The translations under genes were made by a program, and so were the position numbers. Below, piece after piece: positions 58,901-64,000 of a stretch of DNA of 64,000 bases. The stretch is from contig NZ_OBQF01000001.1 of the NCBI RefSeq assembly GCF_900220995.1, forward strand, positions 186,001 through 250,000, written 5' to 3'. Source of the stretch: Salinicoccus kekensis. GTDB taxonomy: Bacteria > Bacillota > Bacilli > Staphylococcales > Salinicoccaceae. Under the pieces are notes generated by a model. That model searched no databases. It was given only the letters and a program-made list of their open reading frames with translations, and was not told where the DNA came from. Positions within the stretch are counted from its first letter, which is position 1. The number at the start of each line of letters is the position of its first letter.

Positions 58901-59508
58901 CGGTCAACCTCGGCGCCATCGATGAATATGCGGTCGTGAACGAGCGGTACACCTTCCTGAAAAATCAGGAGGCGGACCTTCTTGAAGCGCGTGAGACACT
59001 GCTTGAAGTGATCGCTGAAATGGATGACACCGTGGCGGATCGCTTCAAAGCTGCATTCCACGAAGTGGACCGCAGCTTCGGAGAAGTGTTCACAGAGATG
59101 TTCGGCGGCGGGCTTGCAGAGCTCAGGCTGAGCGAGCCGGATGATTACCTGAACTCCGGGATAGAAATCTATGCACAGCCGCCGGGCAAGAAGTTATCAA
59201 GTTTGTCGCTTTTGTCGGGCGGCGAGCGGGCACTGACGGCAATCAGCCTCCTATTCAGCATGCTGAGGGTCAGGAGCAGCCCGTTCATCATCCTGGATGA
59301 GGTGGAGGCCGCCCTCGATGAAGCCAATGTGGTGCGGTATGCACAGTACTTGAAGAAGCTTTCCATGGATATGCAATTCATTGTGATTACGCATAGAAAA
59401 GGTACAATGGAAGAGGCGGACAGGCTGTTCGGCGTGACCATGCAGGAACGCGGTGTCAGCCAGCTGATCAGCGTGGATTTAAAAGATTATGAAGAGGCGA
59501 AAGTCTGA
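55969..59508 (+). CDS. smc: Chromosome segregation ATPase SMC
   Basis: A 1179-residue condensin ATPase. Walker A GPNGSGKSNITDAIRW (residues about 32-45), a long coiled coil, a hinge (about 500-670, starting near YFPGVRAVLQNGGELEGVIGA), a second coiled coil, then signature LSGGERALTAISL (about 1082) and Walker B FIILDEVEAALD (about 1107). It loads chromosomes with ScpAB near the origin. It lies 11 bases after rnc, with AGGAG upstream. Confidence 0.97.
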   Translation: MVYLKSIEANGFKSFANKVDVSFDSGLTAVVGPNGSGKSNITDAIRWVLGEQSAKTIRGVKMEDVIFSGTDSRKPMNSASVKLMLDNAARGLAVDSDEVSITRKLYRNGDSEYFINDERVRLKEITELFLDSGLGRNAYNIISQGEVDTLLKARPDERRVLIEEVAGVMKYKIRRKESEKRLHDTKDNLNRVNDIIRELSGRVEKLEVESANAGEYLALKEEMKKADIEVTIYDINHLLKKLEEENVRIGEAEQLLKRHQSETAALDEKLADLSAARDGEDANSKMINRKIVEASRKLEQLNGKIALFEERKSNKGQLKEELSSRLAKAVSEKEAHESMLSCLNDELTEYQTAIKDLRASLKETEEKRAYLSRDHTGEIEGLKDQYYALMVEKTTLENEQKRTEEMLKDQHSLFSQQKARAGTLTKEVSEYEALQEEKQAELSESADALESLRAEYKEKKRQREDVYASYLEEKDKYEKSLTFYEKQKSRLDMLKSIQNEYRGYFPGVRAVLQNGGELEGVIGAVGELIGSEPKYVTALDTALGAASQNIVMRSEADAREAIGFLKRLKRGFATFLPLDVIKKRSLSDSVLNTLRNSKVEAQVLAEAVDIKPEYENVIWHLLGTTVVVENIDDAGIIARETGHRVKIVTLDGETVFPGGAMSGGSRQSKGSVLETKSEIDEIGKKLKSHEALIAGQKEKVDGLSRKITDLDMEIAGLEEAGTVESERHDELRQLASSLDYQLSSRKETLRMIEEELSSRTDEHDSADFAEQIRNKEFELEQLDERIRLVSASEKDKKTELETLADEYNAVQNELTRANERYNYKKSEHARIAGELEAIAASIAEIKNEQEIISLDLTTLDVKALREEKESLGKSLEQLYGEADELSELQSGLKSEYQEAGRQREEIYRQAEALQDTLRTATGTKEKLDARLEQKLEYLSENYRTTYERESGQFTEFEDIEDKRLQINLNKKSIEELGPVNLGAIDEYAVVNERYTFLKNQEADLLEARETLLEVIAEMDDTVADRFKAAFHEVDRSFGEVFTEMFGGGLAELRLSEPDDYLNSGIEIYAQPPGKKLSSLSLLSGGERALTAISLLFSMLRVRSSPFIILDEVEAALDEANVVRYAQYLKKLSMDMQFIVITHRKGTMEEADRLFGVTMQERGVSQLISVDLKDYEEAKV

Positions 59509-59534
59509 TAAAGAAGATACAGAGGTGTATATAA

Positions 59535-60653
59535 ATGGGTATTTTTGATCGCTTTAAAAAGAAGTTCAGGCCTGATAAGACGGCGGATGATCTGCCTTCT
59601 GCGGAGCAGCAGAGTGAAAATCTTGATGACGGTCTCATCAGCATCGATGAATTTGAGCAATGGGAACAGGAACAGATCACCTATAAGTTCAAGGCTGGGC
59701 TCGAGAAGAGCCGTGAGAAGTTCCAGACCGAAATCAACCAGCTGATGTCGATGTACCGGAAGGTCGATGAGGACTTCTTCGAAGCACTCGAGGAAATCCT
59801 GATCGGGGCGGATGTGGGTTTCAACACCGTGCTCGAACTGACCGATGAACTGAGGCAGGAAGCAAAGCTTAAAAACATCACGGAGACGGCAGATTTGAAG
59901 GAGACCATCGTTGAAAAGATGGTTGAAATATACAACCGCAATGATGAGCTGTCGGAAGAAGTCCATATCGAGGCGGACGGCCTGACGGTGATCCTCGTCG
60001 TCGGCGTGAACGGCGTCGGCAAGACGACGAGCATCGGCAAACTGGCCCATAAATATAAAAAAGAAGGCAAATCGGTCATGCTGGCAGCGGGTGATACATT
60101 CCGTGCCGGTGCGATCAACCAGCTTCAGATCTGGGGTGACCGCGTCGGTGCCGATGTCATCAGGCAGGCGGAGGGCAGCGACCCTGCCGCCGTGATGTAT
60201 GATGCAGTCAATGCAGCGAAAAAGCGCGGCACGGACATTTTGATCTGTGACACCGCAGGCCGCCTTCAGAATAAGGGCAACCTCATGAACGAGCTCGGTA
60301 AAATGAAGAAGGTCATCCAGAAAGTGGTGCCGGAAGCACCGCATGAAGTGCTTCTGACACTGGATGCGACGACCGGCCAGAATGCCCTCATACAGGCGAA
60401 GTCGTTTCAGGAAGTGACGGATGTCACAGGCATCGTTTTGACGAAGCTCGACGGGACCGCCAAAGGCGGCATCGTGCTCGCAATCAAGAACGAACTGGGG
60501 ATTCCGGTGAAATTCGTCGGCCTCGGGGAGCAGCTTGACGACCTTCAGGAGTTCGACGCGGAAAGTTATGTATACGGACTGTTCGCCGATATGATCCATC
60601 AGTCGGATGAGCTCGATGACGCAGCCGCAGAGGCAGTTGATAAGGATGACTGA
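59535..60653 (+). CDS. ftsY: Signal recognition particle receptor FtsY
   Basis: A 372-residue SRP GTPase with a short acidic N-terminal region and NG domain. [15 protein letters not shown] (about residue 157), [16 protein letters not shown] and [11 protein letters not shown] mark the GTPase. It docks SRP-ribosome complexes at the membrane. AGAGGTG lies upstream, and the C-terminus overlaps ylxM by about 8 bases, as expected for the ftsY-ylxM-ffh unit. Confidence 0.97.
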   Translation: MGIFDRFKKKFRPDKTADDLPSAEQQSENLDDGLISIDEFEQWEQEQITYKFKAGLEKSREKFQTEINQLMSMYRKVDEDFFEALEEILIGADVGFNTVLELTDELRQEAKLKNITETADLKETIVEKMVEIYNRNDELSEEVHIEADGLTVILVVGVNGVGKTTSIGKLAHKYKKEGKSVMLAAGDTFRAGAINQLQIWGDRVGADVIRQAEGSDPAAVMYDAVNAAKKRGTDILICDTAGRLQNKGNLMNELGKMKKVIQKVVPEAPHEVLLTLDATTGQNALIQAKSFQEVTDVTGIVLTKLDGTAKGGIVLAIKNELGIPVKFVGLGEQLDDLQEFDAESYVYGLFADMIHQSDELDDAAAEAVDKDD

Positions 60654-60987
60654 GGAACTCGAACGCACCACCCGGGTCAATTACCTGTTTGATTTCTACC
60701 ACTCCCTGCTGACCGAAAAACAGCGTGCCTACGTGGAACTTTATTATCTGGAGGATTATTCCTTCAGTGAGATCGCAGACACTTTGAAAGTGACAAGACA
60801 GGCGGTTTATGATAATTTAAAACGTACTAAAGATCTGCTTGAAGACTATGAAGCGAATCTCGGGCTCTACGGCGCCTTCATCAAGAGGCAGCAGTACTAC
60901 CGGCAGATCAGGGAGTATATAAAAAATCAGGATTTCAATAAGATAGATGCAGTCATAAATGAACTTGAAACTCTGGAGGAGGAGTAA
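60646..60987 (+). CDS. ylxM: YlxM family SRP-associated DNA-binding-like protein
   Basis: A 113-residue protein with a sigma-70 region 4-like helix-turn-helix ([22 protein letters not shown], about residues 38-60). In streptococci YlxM stimulates Ffh GTPase activity and binds SRP. ATG 60646 ([14 protein letters not shown]) matches homologous starts; the upstream in-frame codons lie inside ftsY. It ends 2 bases before ffh. Confidence 0.93.
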   Translation: MTEELERTTRVNYLFDFYHSLLTEKQRAYVELYYLEDYSFSEIADTLKVTRQAVYDNLKRTKDLLEDYEANLGLYGAFIKRQQYYRQIREYIKNQDFNKIDAVINELETLEEE

Positions 60988-60989
60988 TA

Positions 60990-62336
60990 ATGGCATTTGA
61001 AGGTTTAGGAGAACGTCTCCAGGCCACGATGGACCGGATCAAGAGCAAAGGTAAAGTCTCGGAAGCCGACGTCAAGGTGATGATGCGTGAAGTGCGGCTT
61101 GCGCTGCTTGAAGCGGACGTCAACTTTAAAGTGGTCAAGCAGTTCATCAGCCAGGTGCGGGAACGCGCGCTCGGCAGTGATGTCATGCAGTCGCTGACAC
61201 CGGGCCAGCAGGTGATCAAGATCGTCAAGGAAGAGCTGACGGAACTGATGGGCGGGGAGAACCAGAAGATCAACCTGGCCCAGAAGCCGCCGACGGTCAT
61301 CATGATGGTCGGCCTGCAGGGTGCGGGTAAGACGACCACCGCAGGCAAGCTGGCTCTGCATTTGAGGAAGAACTACAATAAAAAACCGCTGCTCGTCGCA
61401 GGGGATATTTACCGTCCGGCGGCGATCGACCAGCTGGAGACGGTCGGGAAGCAGATCGACATCCCGGTCTTCAACCTGGGCGATAAAGTGAAGCCGCAGG
61501 AAATCGCGGAAAAAGCACTTGCGCATGCAAAAGAGGAGCATCTCGATACGGTCATCATCGATACGGCAGGACGCCTGCACATCGATGAAGATCTGATGAA
61601 TGAGCTGAAGGATATCAAGGAGCTATCCAATCCGGATGAAATCATGCTCGTCGTCGACTCGATGACCGGCCAGGATGCCGTGAATGTCGCGGAATCCTTC
61701 AACGACCTGCTCGACATCACCGGCGTGACGCTGACCAAGCTTGACGGGGATACGCGGGGCGGTGCGGCGTTGTCGATCCGTTCGGTCACCGAAAAACCGA
61801 TCAAATTCGTCGGTGTGTCCGAGAAGATGGACGGCCTTGAATCATTCCACCCGGACCGCATGGCACAGAGGATACTCGGCATGGGCGACATGCTGTCGAT
61901 CATCGAGAAGGCACAGACGAACGTTGATATGGATGAACAGAAGAAGATGGAGCAGAAGATCAAGGACCAGAGCTTCACACTGGAGGACTTCCTCGAGCAG
62001 ATGGACCAGGTGAAGACCCTCGGGCCGCTTGACGAGCTCCTTAAAATGATGCCGGGCGCGAACAAGATCAAAGGCCTCGACAAGATGCAGATGAGCGGTA
62101 AGGAGATCGACCATATACAGGCGATCATCCGTTCAATGACGATGGAGGAGCGCGAGAAGCCCGAAAAGCTGAACGCGAGCAGGAAGAAGCGTATCGCCCA
62201 AGGCTCGGGCCGTTCCCTGCAGGAAGTCAACCGCCTGCTGAAGCAGTTCCAGGATATGAAGAAGATGATGAAGCAGATGACCGGAGGAAAAGGCAAGAAG
62301 AAAAATCCGTTCGGCAATATGCAGCTGCCGTTTTAA
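60990..62336 (+). CDS. ffh: Signal recognition particle GTPase Ffh (SRP54)
   Basis: A 448-residue SRP GTPase: N-domain (about residues 1-95), G-domain with GLQGAGKTTTAGKLA (about 107-121) and DTAGRLHIDEDLMNEL, and a Met-rich M-domain (about 300-448) binding signal peptides and 4.5S RNA. AGGAGGAG precedes the ATG. A strong terminator follows. Confidence 0.97.
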   Translation: MAFEGLGERLQATMDRIKSKGKVSEADVKVMMREVRLALLEADVNFKVVKQFISQVRERALGSDVMQSLTPGQQVIKIVKEELTELMGGENQKINLAQKPPTVIMMVGLQGAGKTTTAGKLALHLRKNYNKKPLLVAGDIYRPAAIDQLETVGKQIDIPVFNLGDKVKPQEIAEKALAHAKEEHLDTVIIDTAGRLHIDEDLMNELKDIKELSNPDEIMLVVDSMTGQDAVNVAESFNDLLDITGVTLTKLDGDTRGGAALSIRSVTEKPIKFVGVSEKMDGLESFHPDRMAQRILGMGDMLSIIEKAQTNVDMDEQKKMEQKIKDQSFTLEDFLEQMDQVKTLGPLDELLKMMPGANKIKGLDKMQMSGKEIDHIQAIIRSMTMEEREKPEKLNASRKKRIAQGSGRSLQEVNRLLKQFQDMKKMMKQMTGGKGKKKNPFGNMQLPF

Positions 62337-62350
62337 AATGACGGAAAATA

Positions 62351-62386
62351 AACTTGTAAAGGAAAAGCCCTTTACAAGTTTTTTAT
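62351..62386 (+). terminator. Terminator after ffh (overlaps rpsP promoter)
   Basis: AACTTGTAAAGG / CCTTTACAAGTT is a perfect 12-bp stem with a 6-base loop, followed by TTTTATTAT. Its 3' arm contains the TTTACA that also serves as the -35 box of rpsP. Confidence 0.9.
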
Positions 62387-62399
62387 TATCTGGTATAGT
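62371..62399 (+). promoter_or_regulatory. Sigma-A promoter of rpsP
   Basis: TTTACA at 62371-62376 and an extended -10 TGGTATAGT at 62391-62399 (TATAGT 62394-62399) have a 17-base spacer. The -35 lies inside the terminator stem of ffh. Confidence 0.75.
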
Positions 62400-62437
62400 A
62401 TTAAAAGTGAAATCGTAGAGAGAAAGGAGTTATATAA

Positions 62438-62713
62438 ATGGCTGTTAAATTAAGATTGACTCGTATGGGTTCCAAAAGAAACCCTTACTACCGCATAGTT
62501 GTTGCTGATTCAAGAAGTCCGAGGGACGGTCGCATCATCGAGCAGATCGGTTCCTACAACCCTGTATCCAAAGAGGATGAAAACATCACTCTGGATGAGG
62601 AAAAAGCACTTCAGTGGCTGAAAGACGGCGCGAAACCAAGCGACACGGTCCGCAACATCCTTAGCCGCAGAGGCGTAATGGAAAGACTGCATAACGAGAA
62701 ACTCGGGAAATAA
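62438..62713 (+). CDS. rpsP: 30S ribosomal protein S16
   Basis: A 91-residue protein beginning [26 protein letters not shown], the bS16 signature. It stabilises the 30S body. AAAGGAG lies 9 bases before ATG 62438. It leads the rpsP-khpA-rimM-trmD unit. Confidence 0.97.
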   Translation: MAVKLRLTRMGSKRNPYYRIVVADSRSPRDGRIIEQIGSYNPVSKEDENITLDEEKALQWLKDGAKPSDTVRNILSRRGVMERLHNEKLGK

Positions 62714-62718
62714 TCTAT

Positions 62719-62946
62719 ATGGAAAACTTATTGCAAACCATTCTTGAACCGATGCTGGAGCACCCGGAAGACTTGGAAATTTCTTCAGAAGAGACGAAGT
62801 ATAACATTTCTTACAAAATATCTGTGCACAGCGCCGATACCGGTCGTGTCATAGGTAAGCGCGGGCGCGTCATAAAGGCAATCCGCATCATCATGTCGAA
62901 TACCAACCATGAAAATTCCAAGAAAGTGTTTGTCGATGTAGATTAA
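62719..62946 (+). CDS. khpA: KH-domain RNA-binding protein KhpA
   Basis: A 75-residue protein with a single KH domain containing the GKRG loop (TGRVIGKRGRVIKAIRII, about residues 40-57). KhpA dimerises and partners KhpB in RNA binding, with links to cell division in some Firmicutes. It begins 5 bases after rpsP, as in bacilli and streptococci; no convincing ribosome site is seen before the ATG. Confidence 0.93.
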   Translation: MENLLQTILEPMLEHPEDLEISSEETKYNISYKISVHSADTGRVIGKRGRVIKAIRIIMSNTNHENSKKVFVDVD

Positions 62947-62961
62947 TATTCAGATTTTCCA

Positions 62962-62989
62962 GGCACACCGCGAGGTGTGTCCTTTTTTA
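62962..62989 (+). terminator. Terminator after khpA
   Basis: GGCACACC GCGA GGTGTGTCC stem-loop with one bulged base, followed by TTTTTTA. Confidence 0.8.
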
Positions 62990-63025
62990 TGTGGGGCGGC
63001 CGTGCAGCCGGCGCGACATTTCCGG

Positions 63026-63055
63026 TTGTCCCGCCGAGGCCGGCAGATATATAAT
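63026..63055 (+). promoter_or_regulatory. Probable promoter of rimM-trmD
   Basis: TTGTCC at 63026-63031 and a perfect TATAAT at 63050-63055 have an 18-base spacer; transcription would start near 63062, about 37 bases before rimM. Confidence 0.6.
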
Positions 63056-63098
63056 AATTAAGAAATGATTACGGAACAAAACTTAAGGTGGTTATAAA

Positions 63099-63590
63099 AT
63101 GATTACAATCGGCAGACTCGTCAATTTCCACGGCGTCCGCGGCGAAGTGAAGGTGCTCAGTGACTCAGACTTCACTGAGGAGCGCTTCCAGCCGGGCAAT
63201 AAAGTCACGGTCGGCGGCAGGGAATTCACGATCCGGAATTACCGCACACATAAGAACTTCCATCTCCTCACCTTCGAAGGCATCACCAGCATCAGTGAAG
63301 TGGAAGATCTGAAGAACTCGGATGTACTGCAGGAGGCGGAGAGCGTCGAACTGGCGCTTGAAGAAGGCGAATTCCATTTCAGCGACATCATCGGCCTCAC
63401 GGTGCTCACCGATGAAGGCCGGTCCCTCGGGAAAGTCACGGATATTTTCCAGACGGGGGCAAACGATGTCTGGGTGGTCGGTGACGGCCGGAAGGAATAT
63501 ATGATCCCCTATATCGAAGATGTGGTGAAGACGGTCGACCTCGATGAAGGAAAGATCATCATCACACCGATCGAGGGGCTGCTCGAATGA
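63099..63590 (+). CDS. rimM: 16S rRNA processing protein RimM
   Basis: A 163-residue 30S maturation factor. The N-terminal RimM domain ([24 protein letters not shown]) is followed by a C-terminal PRC-barrel (about residues 95-163, ending [22 protein letters not shown]). AAGGTGG precedes the ATG. Its stop overlaps the trmD start (ATGA). Confidence 0.95.
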   Translation: MITIGRLVNFHGVRGEVKVLSDSDFTEERFQPGNKVTVGGREFTIRNYRTHKNFHLLTFEGITSISEVEDLKNSDVLQEAESVELALEEGEFHFSDIIGLTVLTDEGRSLGKVTDIFQTGANDVWVVGDGRKEYMIPYIEDVVKTVDLDEGKIIITPIEGLLE

Positions 63591-64000
63591 ATATACATTA
63601 CCTGACACTCTTCCCGGAGATGTATGACGGGGTGCTGAACTCCTCCATACTGAAACGCGCGAAGGATAAGGGCATCGTGGATTACAACCTCATCAATTTC
63701 CGTGATTATTCAAACAGCAAGCACAACAAGGTCGATGACTACCCGTACGGCGGCGGTGCAGGCATGGTGCTGAAGCCGGAACCTGTATTCGAGGCGATGG
63801 ATGACCTCGAGGTCGACAACGCACGTGTGATCCTCCTGTGTCCTCAGGGGGCCCCTTTCAATCAGAAGATGGCGGAGGATTTGAGCACCGAAGAGGACAT
63901 CGTCTTCATATGCGGCCATTACGAAGGGTATGATGAACGGATCCGCACGCTCGTCACGGATGAAGTGTCCATCGGCGACTATGTGCTGACCGGCGGGGAG
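63587..64000 (+). CDS. trmD: tRNA m1G37 methyltransferase TrmD (partial, cut by window end)
   Basis: The first 138 codons of a SPOUT methyltransferase: [56 protein letters not shown], and the knot motif [14 protein letters not shown] ... [14 protein letters not shown] at the very end. It methylates G37 of tRNAs to prevent frameshifting. ATG overlaps the rimM stop. The rest lies beyond the window; rplS normally follows. Confidence 0.95.
   Translation, partial: MNIHYLTLFPEMYDGVLNSSILKRAKDKGIVDYNLINFRDYSNSKHNKVDDYPYGGGAGMVLKPEPVFEAMDDLEVDNARVILLCPQGAPFNQKMAEDLSTEEDIVFICGHYEGYDERIRTLVTDEVSIGDYVLTGGE

Noticed and set aside
59487-60680. 397-residue minus-strand frame opposite ftsY
   Set aside because: Shadow of ftsY, with low-complexity His/Asp-rich translation typical of antisense frames in this codon usage.

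Overview
The window is core chromosome of a low-GC Gram-positive in the Staphylococcaceae. The order sepF-yggT-ylmH-divIVA-ileS-lspA-rluD-pyr operon, then gmk-rpoZ-coaBC-priA-fmt-rsmB-rlmN-prpC-prkC-rsgA-rpe-thiN, then yloU-fakA-sdaAB-sdaAA-recG and fapR-plsX-fabD-fabG-acpP-rnc-smc-ftsY-ylxM-ffh-rpsP-khpA-rimM-trmD follows the staphylococcal backbone. The DNA is clearly richer in G+C than Staphylococcus, many proteins are acidic, and there is a P450 very like OleT of Jeotgalicoccus. Together these point to a halotolerant relative such as Salinicoccus, Lacicoccus or Jeotgalicoccus. The genus is inference.

Layout. 1-6223: division genes, then ileS under a T-box, lspA and rluD. 6224-6921: a terminator, a 51-bp tandem array, and the pyr promoter with its PyrR attenuator. 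6922-18171: a ten-gene pyrimidine operon (pyrR, uraA, pyrB, pyrC, carA, carB, pyrK, pyrD, pyrF, pyrE) taking glutamine, bicarbonate and aspartate to OMP and UMP. 18217-23715: a minus-strand block with a DUF488 gene, a 50-bp tandem array, a NERD-domain gene, and the pair rqcH-pgcA. 23848-38970: gmk to thiN, interrupted by an oleT-like P450 and a minus-strand rhodanese gene. 39284-43299: rpmB, yloU, fakA and serine dehydratase. 43301-45924: recG with a class A sortase coupled to it. 45998-51502: the lipoylation / ADP-ribosylation module (old yellow enzyme divergent from a luciferase-like monooxygenase, GcvH-L, Zn-macrodomain, SirTM sirtuin, LplA2), lying between recG and fapR, which are usually neighbours. 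51595-64000: the FapR-controlled lipid operon, then SMC, SRP, rpsP and the tRNA/rRNA maturation genes, cut off inside trmD.

The observations most worth following up are three. First, two intergenic tandem arrays have different half-site words but nearly the same geometry: alternating inverted half-sites whose centres are 22-23 bp and 28 bp apart, with periods of 51 and 50 bp. Second, the P450 carries the OleT decarboxylase residues, suggesting terminal-alkene production from fatty acids. Third, the complete SirTM module has a divergent promoter containing a symmetric inverted repeat that could be its operator. No insertion sequence, prophage, CRISPR array, rRNA or tRNA gene was seen.
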